DNA from: DATFQE01 sp963739085
Lineage (GTDB): Bacteria; Actinomycetota; Thermoleophilia; Gaiellales; Gaiellaceae
Length of the DNA stretch: 64,000 nucleotides
Direction: 5' to 3'
NCBI GenBank assembly: GCA_963739085.1
Contig: CAVTZA010000021.1
Location: forward strand, 8,567 to 72,566
This document shows, piece after piece, positions 25,801 through 33,770 of this stretch. Within the stretch, counting starts at the first letter, position 1. The number at the start of each line of letters is the position of its first letter. The notes under the pieces were generated by a model. The model had not been told where the DNA came from. It worked only from the letters and a program-made list of their open reading frames with translations, and searched no databases. A program made the translations under genes and the position numbers.

Positions 25801-26102
25801 ATGAGCTCCTCCGGAAGGTTCGGCTCTCGCAGGCGCAGCGCCTGGAGGAGCCCGTCGGCGAGGAGCAGCGCTTCCTGATCCTCTGCGGAGAGCGCATACC
25901 ACGCTGAGTTGACCCGCGCGGCCCACGACGCGACCAGCGTCGACTTCCCGAAGCCGGCGCCGGCGCTCACCAGCGTCAGCCTCCGGTCGAGCGCCCCGTC
26001 CAGCCGCGACTCGAGCCGCGGACGGGCGAGGGTGCTCGGAGGAACCGCGGGCAGCAAGATCTTTGCCGCGAGCAGGCGCGCCGCCCGATTGTGTGCCGCC
26101 AT
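22821..26102 (-). CDS. MalT-like ATPase/TPR regulator with C-terminal SARP (wHTH-BTAD) module
   Basis: 1,093 residues from ATG 26102, chosen for GGAGAGAGCC just upstream. N-terminal STAND ATPase with P-loop SAGAGFGKST (about 47-54) and LVLVVEDVHELD Walker B, then a long TPR array (EEGSYEAALSELDRALN, RSLARAAYEEAAVL and others), and at the end (about 850-1093) a winged helix SLGGFRVLRYGEPVPL-like segment plus BTAD (FLEEDLYEDWAIPLREE). The DNA-binding/BTAD module is C-terminal, the reverse of AfsR. Divergent from 26241-28693; three CTAAG repeats lie between, so those genes and itself are the probable targets. Confidence 0.9.
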   Translation of the reverse strand: MAAHNRAARLLAAKILLPAVPPSTLARPRLESRLDGALDRRLTLVSAGAGFGKSTLVASWAARVNSAWYALSAEDQEALLLADGLLQALRLREPNLPEELIGLDSARGPEAEADALVRVEAAASLICEGLAKRLGRDLVLVVEDVHELDNAVASVHLLERLCREAPPGLHLVLTSRAELPFGIERLRGRGQVLEVRAAELAFTEDEVAALLPADSIDLAAEVRAVTDGWPAAVRLAGEALESVPAQERDSALARVRRSGGPLYSYLAAEVFEREPAETQELLRLVATLGRVTPALLEALGVANALDEVTSLARRGLFLELRRAESESYAPTELLRGFLLEHRPLASDARADVHRRAATWLEQRGDLEEALYTLRAIDDHEGVARLLTEHGRELLRSGALAAVVDAAAAVPTTLRTAGLDELEGAARQICGDWEGALACFARLGVGEDPLPPGLAWRIGVIHHFRGHLDEALAVYGRGRVDGESPRDDALLLAWQASAHWLRGDADACRSGAEAAFAIATASRDPQALAAAHTVLALVAALDGDRGANDAHYLRALEHAERAGDLLQVIRIHTNRASLHLEEGSYEAALSELDRALNLADLTGFAFFRALALTNRGEANLRLGRLDEAVVDLEDAKAIYQRMGSRNVAYPLQTLGDVHAARGERSLARAAYEEAAVLAEQADDQQGLVPALAGLARVLARDEPDQAAAFAERALQAPPGTWTVAAFLAAARVALARRDREPAVANAADAATAARARRDRAGLAEALELQALAAGEQERSTALLEEARSIWREIRSPIGEASCDLELARLGGSAGTALAASAEQRLRALGARGPAEAAASIRAALARESTPAVSVQTLGGFRVLRYGEPVPLGDWQSKKARDLLKILVSRRGRPTPREMLMEILWSDDDPGKVAGRLSVALAVLRSVLDPKKRFVPDYFVHGENASLHVELEHVPVDVESFLAAASEGLALEQAGRPDAADRLAAAEAAYAGDFLEEDLYEDWAIPLREEAQATYVQVARTLADAAGAREDHDAQARYLLRVLERDPYDEPAHVALVGAFALAGRHGEARRFYRGYSGRMREIGVEPAPYPTAGD

Positions 26103-26170
26103 CGGCTCTCTCCAAGGACGGGATCCCATCGTAGAGCACGACGCGTCAGCACCCGGCTACAGCCCCCGCC

Positions 26171-26197
26171 CTAAGCGCAGCCTAAGCCGGCGCTAAG
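26171..26197. promoter_or_regulatory. Three CTAAG direct repeats at exactly 11-base spacing, candidate SARP operator
   Basis: CTAAG starts at 26171, 26182 and 26193 (CTAAGCGCAGC, CTAAGCCGGCG, CTAAGAGCCGG). This is the geometry of SARP/OmpR-type binding sites. The block is 69 bases from the regulator ATG (26102) and 44 bases from the divergent ATG (26241). Confidence 0.6.
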
Positions 26198-26240
26198 AGC
26201 CGGTCCTAGCGTGACTTCCATGAGACAGAAGGAGGACACG

Positions 26241-26459
26241 ATGACGAGCCAGATCGCGATTGCACCGGCGCTCGTCGAGCTCGCGCACAGGAAGAACCAC
26301 GGTATCGACGTGACGCTCGTGTGGGACAGGCGTGGCGATCGTCGCACCGTCTACGTCCTCGACTCGCGCTCCGGCGAGCTGCTGACTGTCCCGGTCGAGA
26401 GCGACAACGCGCTCGACGTCTTCTACCACCCGTACGCCTACGCACGCCTTGCGGCGTAG
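26241..26459 (+). CDS. Small conserved actinobacterial protein
   Basis: 72 residues from ATG 26241, with AAGGAGG 5 bases upstream; an in-frame ATG at 26211 and one at 26220 are less likely. Pattern: IDVTLVWDRRGDRRTVYVLDSRSGELLTV (two beta strands with a DSRSGE turn) then ALDVFYHPYAYA. Proteins of this shape are widespread short hypotheticals in actinobacteria. It is the first gene downstream of the CTAAG repeats and 24 bases before the secreted subtilase, suggesting co-expression. Confidence 0.75.
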   Translation: MTSQIAIAPALVELAHRKNHGIDVTLVWDRRGDRRTVYVLDSRSGELLTVPVESDNALDVFYHPYAYARLAA

Positions 26460-26483
26460 GCCGAACACGAACTGGAGAGTGAC

Positions 26484-28693
26484 ATGCGCCCAGTGACCAA
26501 TCACACCACCATCCTCGGTTCGCTCTTCGCTGACCGCCGTCGTGGCTCTCGCGCTTGCGGGGGGAGCGATGGCCGATGAGCCGAAACCTGTCACGATCGA
26601 GGAGCCGCTCAGCTTCGTCGTCGACGACTCGCTCGAGCCCGTCGGCGGAGGGAAGGAGGGAGTCGCAACGATTGCCGACCCTCACGGAGAGCGAAGCGAC
26701 TTCGCGGCCGACGAGCTCATCGTCGTCACCGACGACAAGGAAGCGCTCGACCGGCTGCTCGAGCAACGCAACGGAAAGCTGCTCCGCAGCTTCGACCCGG
26801 CGGAGTACGGCTTCGAGGGCCTGCGGCCGCGGTACCTGGTTCACATCGATGCGAGCGACGTCGAGCCCAAGAGCCTCACGGCTGACCTCGAGGCCCTGGG
26901 CGTTGAGGCTCGAGGCGAGCACCGGCTCTCGAGTCGCCAGGGGCTCGGGCTCTTCGCCGTCGCGCCGAGGAGGAGCGTCGAGGGCACGACCGTCGGCCTC
27001 AACTGGCTGTGCGCAGGGGGCAACGATCAGGACGCGCACGACGACCGAAGCGCCACCGCGACGGTTCCCGGTGTACACGCCCGACGCCTTCCAGTGGGCT
27101 CATCTGGCCAACGGCACCGTGCAGGACACGGGCATCGGCGAGGCGTGGAACCTGCTCGCCCGCGCCAATCGCCTGCCCGCGGCCGGAGCGGGCCCGCGGA
27201 TCGGGATCCTCGACGGCGGGTTCGCCCCGTTCGACGCGGACATCCCCGCCGGATCGGTTCAGATGAGCAGCGGCGTCAGGCCCGGTGTGTGCTCGGGCGG
27301 CACGCCTTGCCCGTTCCACGGGAACGACGTGACCTCCACTGCCTGGCCCTGGTCGACAACCGCTTCGGCGTCGGCCGGCGCGGGCGGGCCGGCCGCGAGA
27401 GCGATCCAGCTCAACAGCGGCGGGAACATGTTCTCGAGCCGGGAACGGCTTGGTCGTCCTGCGGGCCGCGGCGCGCGCATCATCAACATGAGCTTCGGCG
27501 GCACGATCCCGGCCGTCGGCGGAGCGTTCACCGGCGGCAATTTCAATGCGCCGCCGCTCGCGGTTCGGGCAGGCGGGGGACAATGCTCGTCGCTTCGGCC
27601 GGCAACGCCGGCGCCGACGTCGACGCGCTCGACTGCTTCCTCGTGTGCTGGGAAGCGGGCGTACAACTGGCCGTGCGAGACGGCGGGCGTGTTACTGCGT
27701 CGGCGGGCTCGGCTTCAACGCGAAGGGGCTCGGCACGAGCAGCTCCAACTTCGGCGGCGGAACGAACGCCTCGCGGTAGCGGGACCGTCGACATCTGGGC
27801 GCCCTGGTTCACGGTGTCCGGCATCGATCCCGGCGATATCGCCGGCTTCGCCGCGAATCGCGAACGTCGGTGAAGACGTTCAGCGGGACGAGCGCAGCCG
27901 CGCCCGGTCGTGTCAGGCGTTGCGGCGCTGGTCTTGGCCGCGAGGCCCGGCTTCACGCCGGCGCAGGTCGAGAGCACGCTGTCTCGACGGCACAGGCTGG
28001 GATCGGCGTCGCCTCGCTCACGATCGACGCGGAGGCGGCGGTCATCTCGCCCTTCTGCCCAACCTGCCGCCCGACGTCGGATCACTTCGCCTGCGAACGG
28101 GAGCAGCCGGCCGCGCGGCTTCGGTGCAGTTCACGCGCCAACTGCGAGCGACCCCGAGGACGGGATCCCGCAGGTGAGGTGGTTCGCCGACGGATCGATC
28201 TTCCTCGGCGACGGGGACCAACGTCGTACTGCCGACCTACGGGCTCAGCTTCGGGCCGCACACGATCACGGCGGTCGCGATCGACTCCGGCGGTCAGAGC
28301 GTCCCCGACGCCGACGGCGGCATCATGCTCAACCTCGTGAACACGCCGCCTGTCGTCTCGATCAGCAAGCCAACGAGCGGAGGCGTCTTCTACATCTACC
28401 GCAACTACAGGCAAGGCGGCTGGACCGGCGACACGATCGACCTCGTGGGCACCAGTTCGGACGCGAACAACTTGCCGGCGGCGCTGACCGACCAGCAGGT
28501 GAACTGGACCCGAAACGGCGCGCTGCTCAGGACCGGGCACGTCGCCTCGGTCAACGCGCTCGACCTCGGAGTCGGCATTCACACGATCACGTTCCACGGC
28601 ACGGACGGGCAGCTGTCCGCCACCAAGAGCGTGACGATCGAGGTGAAGCAGTGGGTTCCGATCGTCTGCGAGCCCGGGATGATCTGCGGCTAG
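26484..28693 (+). pseudogene. Secreted subtilisin-like serine protease with C-terminal Ig-like domains, frame broken several times
   Basis: ATG 26484 with GGAGAGTGAC upstream. Signal peptide (TAVVALALAGGAMADEP) joins after a shift near 26530. The S8 catalytic triad is visible in successive frames: Asp in RIGILDGGFAPFD (about 27200), His in CPFHGNDVTS (about 27315), Ser in FSGTSAAAPG (about 27885); ARIINMSFGG and LVASAGNAG are also S8 hallmarks. The tail (28100-28693) holds one or two Ig-like modules (PPVVSISKPTSGG; NWTRNGALLRTG). At least five one-base shifts interrupt it. The full protein would be about 730 residues. All catalytic parts survive, so errors in the consensus are as likely as decay. 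Confidence 0.75.
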
Positions 28694-28713
28694 TTCCTTC
28701 GTCAGGGCTCACC

Positions 28714-28742
28714 AGGAGGCGGGCCGGTCAGGCCCGCCTCCT
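28714..28742 (+). terminator. Hairpin terminator after the subtilase gene
   Basis: Perfect 12-base stem AGGAGGCGGGCC, loop GGTCA, complement, 21 bases past the stop. It shares its core with the hairpin at 7826-7858. Confidence 0.7.
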
Positions 28743-28814
28743 GCGTGCGGACCGATGAGTCAGGTCGCTTGGCAGAGTCCTAAGGAGCGACCCCACGATC
28801 AAGGAGGAGACCCG

Positions 28815-29360
28815 ATGAGAAAGCTGGTGGAATCGACGTTCGTCTCGCTCGACGGCGTGATCGAGAACCCGCAGAACTGGAGCGCGCCCTACTGGGACGA
28901 CGAGCACTCCGCGTACGCGCGGAAGCTGCTCTGGGACGCGGACGCGCTCCTGCTCGGGCGAAAGACCTACGAGAACTTCGCGCAGGCGTGGCCGTCTCGC
29001 GCCGGCACCGGCGACGACTTCACCGACCGGATGAACGCAATCCCGAAGTACGTCGCGTCAAACTCGCTCACGGACACGACCTGGAACGCCACCCTGCTCG
29101 AGGGCGACACCGCCGAGGCGATCCGCAAGCTCAAGGCGGAGGACGGGGGCAGCCTGCTCAAGTACGGCACCGGTGAGCTCGACAAGACGCTGATCGAGAA
29201 CGACCTCGTCGACGAGTTCCACTTCTGGTACTTCCCCGTCCTCGCCGGCAGCGGGCAGCACCTGCTCGACGGGATCGACATGAGGCACCTGCAGCTGCTC
29301 GACACGTCGACGTTCAAGTCGGGCATCGTCGTGCACGTGCTCGGCCCGAAGCAGGACTAG
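28815..29360 (+). CDS. Dihydrofolate reductase-like (RibD C-terminal) family protein
   Basis: 181 residues from ATG 28815, AAGGAGGAG 6 bases upstream. Family marks: STFVSLDGVIENP at the N-terminus, ADALLLGRKTYENFA, and late VDEFHFWYFPVLAGSGQHL. These RibD_C/YyaP-like proteins use NADPH, and some in actinobacteria use F420H2; the physiological substrate is unknown. DHFR's folate-binding residues are not evident, so it is not a housekeeping folA. Its stop shares CTAG with the stop of the convergent gene. Confidence 0.88.
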   Translation: MRKLVESTFVSLDGVIENPQNWSAPYWDDEHSAYARKLLWDADALLLGRKTYENFAQAWPSRAGTGDDFTDRMNAIPKYVASNSLTDTTWNATLLEGDTAEAIRKLKAEDGGSLLKYGTGELDKTLIENDLVDEFHFWYFPVLAGSGQHLLDGIDMRHLQLLDTSTFKSGIVVHVLGPKQD

Positions 29361-30583
29361 CGAAGCAAGCGCTCGCGCCACCTGTAGGCGTTCACGACGA
29401 ACAGCGCGCCGAACCCCGCGATCGTCAGCATCAGCAACCCGACGAGGACGAGGAGCCCCGTCCCGATCGGGGCGGGATCCTCGATCGCCTCCTTGGCGCG
29501 ATGCGTCAGCGACTTGGCCTTCTTGACCACGCCCTTGGCGACGCTCACGACCGGATTGCCATCGTCGCCGCCCGTTGCGCGTCCGCTCGCGGCGAAAGCT
29601 GCAGGCGTGGCCGCCGAGAAGCCGATCGGCGGCACGCACGCATTCGCCTGGCGCGCCTTGCGGAGCCTTGCCGCGCTGATCTTGCCGTGCGCGATCACGA
29701 CGGTGGCCTCCGCGGTCGGCTGAGCACGCCGAGCGCCGATGAGCAGACGGTAGGTGCCGTTCGGCAGGCGCCGTCCGTGCAGACGGCCGCGGAACGGGAC
29801 TCGGTTGACGCCGCTCCGTCCCCGCACGTGGACTTTCCCGAGCACCTGACAGGTCGGGAAAACCCGGACGATCGTGAGCTGGAGCGCCATCGGCCTGCGG
29901 AGCCTGAAGATCACCGTCGTCCCTGCGCCCTGCCGTCCCGGGAGCACCAGCGCACGCGACAGGAGAACGCGCTTGGGGCTACCGGCCGGCGCCGCCCGGG
30001 TGGCGACGAAGAGGCCTGTGAGGCCTCCAGCAGATGCGCCGAAGGAGGCCGCAGCACCTGTTGCGGACGCTGGACCGGTGTTGGAAGCCGGAGACGAGGC
30101 GTCGGAGCTAGTGCCAGGCGCCGAGGGGGACGGGGGCTGCAGCAAGCTCGGCAGCAGCGCAGCGGGCGGCCGGGTCGGCGCAGGTGACGTCGAGGTCGGC
30201 GCGGGCGGCGGCGAGAGCGGGCTCGGCGGCAAGGGCACAGGCGGTAGCGCGGGCGGAGGAGGCAACGGGAGCGGCGGCGGCGGAGGCAGTTGCGGCGGCG
30301 GCGGTGCCGGCGGCAGCGGAGGCGGGGGAAGCGGTGGAAGAGGCGGGAGCGGCGGAGGCGGAAGCGGTGGCGGTGGGACCGGCGGAATCGGAGGCGGCGG
30401 AGGGAGCGTCGGCGGAGGCGGCGGCGGCGGAAGCGGCGGCGGGAGCGGTGGCAGCGGCGGAGGAGGCGGAAGCGTGGGTGGTGGCGGCAGCTGTTGGGTC
30501 GCCGCCGCACTTCCGCCGGCCGTCCCGCCGAGCGACGCGAGACAGGCAAGCGCCACGGCCGCCGTGGCGATAAGTGCACGCAT
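29357..30583 (-). CDS. Exported proline-rich membrane-anchored protein
   Basis: 408 residues from ATG 30583. Signal peptide (LIATAAVALACLASLGGTAG), then about 115 residues of almost pure PPPPxLPP repeats (DNA about 30170-30500), a Ser/Ala/Thr linker, a beta-rich domain (VIFRLRRPMALQLTIVRV ... NGTYRLLIGARR), then a C-terminal membrane helix (GLLVLVGLLMLTIAGFGALFVV) and basic tail. Topology: long rigid polyproline stalk outside the membrane. It resembles wall-spanning stalks. The glycine-rich ORF on the opposite strand is an antisense artefact. Function not recognised. Confidence 0.8.
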   Translation of the reverse strand: MRALIATAAVALACLASLGGTAGGSAAATQQLPPPPTLPPPPPLPPLPPPLPPPPPPPTLPPPPPIPPVPPPPLPPPPLPPLPPLPPPPLPPAPPPPQLPPPPPLPLPPPPALPPVPLPPSPLSPPPAPTSTSPAPTRPPAALLPSLLQPPSPSAPGTSSDASSPASNTGPASATGAAASFGASAGGLTGLFVATRAAPAGSPKRVLLSRALVLPGRQGAGTTVIFRLRRPMALQLTIVRVFPTCQVLGKVHVRGRSGVNRVPFRGRLHGRRLPNGTYRLLIGARRAQPTAEATVVIAHGKISAARLRKARQANACVPPIGFSAATPAAFAASGRATGGDDGNPVVSVAKGVVKKAKSLTHRAKEAIEDPAPIGTGLLVLVGLLMLTIAGFGALFVVNAYRWRERLLR

Positions 30584-30635
30584 CCTGGCTGAAAAACGAT
30601 AGAGCCGGGAAATCGGATACGGCGTGGGCCGAACT

Positions 30636-31694
30636 TCAGGCCGAGCCGACGCGGCGCAGCAGTGCCTCGCCGCCGGGAGCCCGCCAGAGGGCAGTGAGCG
30701 CGTTCGCAGCCAACCGACCTTTGCGCGTGGCTCCGGCGACGATCGTCTCCAGGCGAGGATCCTCGCTCGACAGCCGGTACTTGTACGCCTCCTCGCCGCC
30801 CAGGAAGCGGTACTCGCGGGCACCGTCCTCGAGGGCGCGGCGGATGCTCTCGACGTCGAGGACGAACCCGACGGACTCGCGCTCCCAGGCGGAGTCGCGC
30901 CCGCCCTGATAGGCGAAATAGGCCTGCTCGAAGAGGAAGCCGTAGTCGCAGCTCACGACCTCTCCGTCGACCTCGAGCAACAACAGGCGCAGCCATCCTT
31001 GCTCGTGGGCGACGGCGGCGAACCGGCGCTGGAAGGGCTCGTGCTCGCCGCAGAACGGGCAGCCGCCCTTCTCGTGGAAGCGGTCACGGTGGAGCCGAAA
31101 CGTCGTGTCCAGGTCCCGCTCGAGGCTGTCCGAATCGCTGACGCGAAAGCGCACCTCGTGCCGCCGCTCCAGTCGGTTTCGCGCATAGCGGGCCCGCTTG
31201 CGGAAGTGCTGGCTGCACGAGGCGAGCAGCCCCTCCCACGAGTCAGTTGCGAAGGGCAGGATCGGATACCCCGTTCTACGCACGACCCGGCCGCCGAGGA
31301 CGCGCGCCCAGCTGCGGTCGCCGGCGACCCAGTCGCCGACGAAGGCGTCGTAGGGCTCGGCCGCGAGGGCGAGCTGAAGCGCGCGCGTCGCGGTCTCGAC
31401 GTCGTCGGACGCGCAGATCGGCCCGAGCCGCTCGCCCGGCCCGTGGCCGATCAACCGGAGGACTCGCAACGGCCGTCGGGACCATTCGTACAGCGGCACG
31501 ATCGCCGCGGTCGCACCGTCTCGGCGGACGACGGCGACGCGCAGCTTCCGTCCGTCGCCGTAGCTCTCCCACCAGAGCCGGTTCCACTCCCACGTCGCGA
31601 AGACGTTGCGGTTCGCGGCGGCCAGCCGGGCCCACTCGTCGCGGAGCGGGTCGAGATGGTCGACCAGCTCGGCGGTCAGCGAGTCGTCCACCAC
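30636..31694 (-). CDS. GNAT-fold acyltransferase of the BioF2/CelD-like family
   Basis: 352 residues from GTG 31694 (VDDSLTAELVDHL); the open frame extends further upstream but is poor in coding character and runs into a repeat. Family marks: RNVFATWEWNRLWWESYGDG and RFHEKGGCPFCGEHEPFQRRF, with VVSCDYGFLFEQAYFAYQGG in the second GNAT half. Such CelD/FemAB-like proteins transfer acyl or aminoacyl groups to polysaccharides or cell-envelope components. A CxxC pair (CPFC) is noticeable. It stands next to the proline-rich anchored protein, which hints at an envelope role. Confidence 0.8.
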   Translation of the reverse strand: MVDDSLTAELVDHLDPLRDEWARLAAANRNVFATWEWNRLWWESYGDGRKLRVAVVRRDGATAAIVPLYEWSRRPLRVLRLIGHGPGERLGPICASDDVETATRALQLALAAEPYDAFVGDWVAGDRSWARVLGGRVVRRTGYPILPFATDSWEGLLASCSQHFRKRARYARNRLERRHEVRFRVSDSDSLERDLDTTFRLHRDRFHEKGGCPFCGEHEPFQRRFAAVAHEQGWLRLLLLEVDGEVVSCDYGFLFEQAYFAYQGGRDSAWERESVGFVLDVESIRRALEDGAREYRFLGGEEAYKYRLSSEDPRLETIVAGATRKGRLAANALTALWRAPGGEALLRRVGSA

Positions 31695-31742
31695 TTCTTC
31701 ACAAGCGTACGACGGCGCGCGGGCAAGAGCTAGTGCTCCCAG

Positions 31743-31786
31743 GAGGGCTTGGCGAAATAACGGCTGTGCCGCCGGGCCGCGCTGCT
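31743..31786. repeat. Dispersed repeat, copy 1
   Basis: A 44-base element opening GAGGGCTTGGCGAAATAACG and ending GGGCCGCGCTGCT; a second copy with one base deleted and one substitution is at 33685-33727. Each copy lies a little downstream of one of the two cyclase genes (122 and 44 bases), marking the edge of an ancient duplication. The rest of the gap 31695-31907 shows nothing recognisable. Confidence 0.75.
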
Positions 31787-31907
31787 CGCCCCGAGGCGGC
31801 GTCCTCGGTCGCGCCCGTATAGCTCCGCATAACGAACACTCCCTGCGTCCTTGCCTCGGAACGACCATCGCACCCCGGCAGCGAGCGATATCCCGCCAAA
31901 CCCTCCG

Positions 31908-33077
31908 CTACGCGGCCTTCCCGATCTCGTGGTGCCAGGGACGCCACCAGCGGGTGAGCCCAGCATGGTCGCTCCCGCCCTCGCGCGCGATCACGAGGAT
32001 GTCCTTGTGGGTCGGCTGGCCGAGCCGCTCGTGCGACCAGACGATGACGGCGTCGTTACCGTCGAAGTAGCAGAAGACGCGCCCGCCGGGCTTGCCGATC
32101 CCGTGCTCCCACTGGCGTTCGCCACCCCACACGAACGCGTTGCACTTGCCGCGGTCGCGCTGGATGTCGGCGCGCTTGCCGAGCTCGCTCCGGTAGGCGT
32201 CCGCCAGCGCCAGGCCGTTCGGGTAGCGGGAGATCTCCCAGCGGTCGGGCATCCCCTTCGCGGGGACGCAGACCGCCGTCTCGTCGGCCCTCGGGCTCGC
32301 CACGGGCTGAACCCGGCAATCCCGCCAGAGCTCGAGAGGGACGATCGACGCGAGATCGGTCGCGGCCACAGGCTCGCTTCGCGACGTGGGGACGGAACCC
32401 GGTGAGGCACCACTGGGCTCCGCACCACCGCCGACCGTGTAGTAGACGACCGCCGTCGCGGTTGCGGCCGCGATCAGGACGACGATGAGGCCGAGACGCC
32501 AGCTGAGCCCCGGCCGCTCCTTCCCGAAGATCAGCACCACCCACGGGTTCGAGGATCGCGAGTCGAGCTCCGAGTACACCCGGTAGATGTGGACCGGCTC
32601 GCCGATGTTCTTCAGCCGCACGCGGCCGCCGTCGGTGAAGTGGAGCCCGCCGAGCCGGCCCGCCAGGCGCGCCGTCGACTCGCTGACGATCACCTCGCCG
32701 CCCGACGCCCGGCCACACAGCCGGGCGGCGATGTTGAGGGCTGCGCCGCGGAAGCTCCCGTCCTCCAGTTGCACGGCCTCACCCGAGTCGATCCCCATCC
32801 CGACGCGCAGCGGGGTGTCCAGCTCGGCCCCCGCCTCGTCGAAGTGCGACTGCAGCTCGACCGCGGCTCGGATCGCCTGGCGCGCCGAGGTGAACACGAC
32901 GAGCGCCTCGTCGCCCCGGAGCTCGACGAGCGAGCCTTCGTACGCCCCGACGGCCTCGTCGACGAGGGCCGCGAACCTTGCCGACAGCTCGGCGGCGGCT
33001 TCGTCGCCGCACTCGTCGGTGTAGCGCGAGTAGCCGCGGACGTCGGCGATGACGAACGTACGGACGGAGTGCTCCAT
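31908..33077 (-). CDS. Receptor-type class III adenylate/guanylate cyclase, copy A
   Basis: 389 residues from ATG 33077. The catalytic domain is N-terminal and cytoplasmic (about 5-165): metal-binding Asp in VIADVRGYSRYT, second Asp in ELRGDEALVVF, and GSFRGAALNIAARLCGRAS. One membrane helix follows (LGLIVVLIAAATATAVVYYTV, about 205-225), then about 150 outward residues with paired cysteines (DCRVQP, AVCVPA, KCNAFVWGG, VFCYFDGNDAV) and a closing RWWRPWHHEIG. That outer domain looks like the extracellular sensor regions of actinobacterial Ser/Thr kinases, an impression only. Copy B is at 33771-34949. Confidence 0.88.
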   Translation of the reverse strand: MEHSVRTFVIADVRGYSRYTDECGDEAAAELSARFAALVDEAVGAYEGSLVELRGDEALVVFTSARQAIRAAVELQSHFDEAGAELDTPLRVGMGIDSGEAVQLEDGSFRGAALNIAARLCGRASGGEVIVSESTARLAGRLGGLHFTDGGRVRLKNIGEPVHIYRVYSELDSRSSNPWVVLIFGKERPGLSWRLGLIVVLIAAATATAVVYYTVGGGAEPSGASPGSVPTSRSEPVAATDLASIVPLELWRDCRVQPVASPRADETAVCVPAKGMPDRWEISRYPNGLALADAYRSELGKRADIQRDRGKCNAFVWGGERQWEHGIGKPGGRVFCYFDGNDAVIVWSHERLGQPTHKDILVIAREGGSDHAGLTRWWRPWHHEIGKAA

Positions 33078-33183
33078 CGCACCAAACCTGCCAGACGGTA
33101 GGGCTCCCGTCTGGACCCGCCGCGACAGACGCAGTGTCAAGGTCGCGACAGACGCCCTCCTGGGCCGGTACGCTCGCGGCTCG

Positions 33184-33684
33184 GTGGTTCGAGCCGGCGT
33201 CAAGATCGAGCCGTGGGGGACGTCCGACCTGCTGCTGCTCCAGAAGGCGCTGAGCGATCCGGCGATGACGGTGTACCTCGGCGGGCCGGAGACACCCGAG
33301 AAGATCGCCGAGCGCCAGTCGCGCTACGAGCAGCCGGGCTCGCGCCAGTACAAGATCGTCGTCGACGGCGAAGGAGCCGGATGGGTCGGCTACTGGGAGC
33401 GGGAGTGGCTCGACCAGGACGTCTACGAAGTCGGCTGGTCGGTCCTCCCCGCCTTTCAAGGACGCGGCGTCGCCGGATTCGCCACCGGTCAGCTGATCGA
33501 GATCGCCAGGGCGGAGAACGACCGGCGGTACATGCATGCCTACCCGTCCGTCGAGAACGCGCCGTCGAACGCCATCTGCCGCAAGCTCGGGTTCGAGCTA
33601 CTCGGCGCGCACGAGTTCGAGTACCCGCCGGGCAGCTTCATGACCTGCAACGACTGGCGGTTCGACCTCTTCGCGGACCGGTAA
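33184..33684 (+). CDS. GNAT N-acetyltransferase
   Basis: 166 residues from GTG 33184. The RimJ/RimL-like pattern is clear: VYEVGWSVLPAFQGRGVAGFA gives the acetyl-CoA loop (Q-G-R-G-V-A), and ENAPSNAICRKLGFELLG is the conserved C-terminal N-x-x-S-x-x-x-x-x-K-x-GF segment. Substrate unknown. It is inserted between the two cyclase genes on the opposite strand and is followed at once by the second copy of the dispersed repeat. Confidence 0.88.
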   Translation: MVRAGVKIEPWGTSDLLLLQKALSDPAMTVYLGGPETPEKIAERQSRYEQPGSRQYKIVVDGEGAGWVGYWEREWLDQDVYEVGWSVLPAFQGRGVAGFATGQLIEIARAENDRRYMHAYPSVENAPSNAICRKLGFELLGAHEFEYPPGSFMTCNDWRFDLFADR

Positions 33685-33727
33685 GAGGGCTTGGCGAAAT
33701 AACGCTGTGCCGCTGGGCCGCGCTGCT
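33685..33727. repeat. Dispersed repeat, copy 2
   Basis: Starts directly after the GNAT stop codon; near-identical to 31743-31786. The spacing between copies, 1,942 bases, equals one cyclase gene plus the GNAT gene. Confidence 0.75.
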
Positions 33728-33770
33728 GACGCAAGCGTGGCGATTCGCTCCTCGGCGGCCTTCGCCGCGG

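Noticed and set aside
28755..28814. Upstream start of the DHFR-like gene at 28755
   Set aside because: The ATG at 28815 has an excellent ribosome site and the family's conserved opening; the upstream part is not conserved in pattern.
29874..30602. Glycine-rich plus-strand frame resembling PE_PGRS proteins
   Set aside because: It is the complement of the polyproline codons of the minus-strand gene, which has a signal peptide and membrane anchor.
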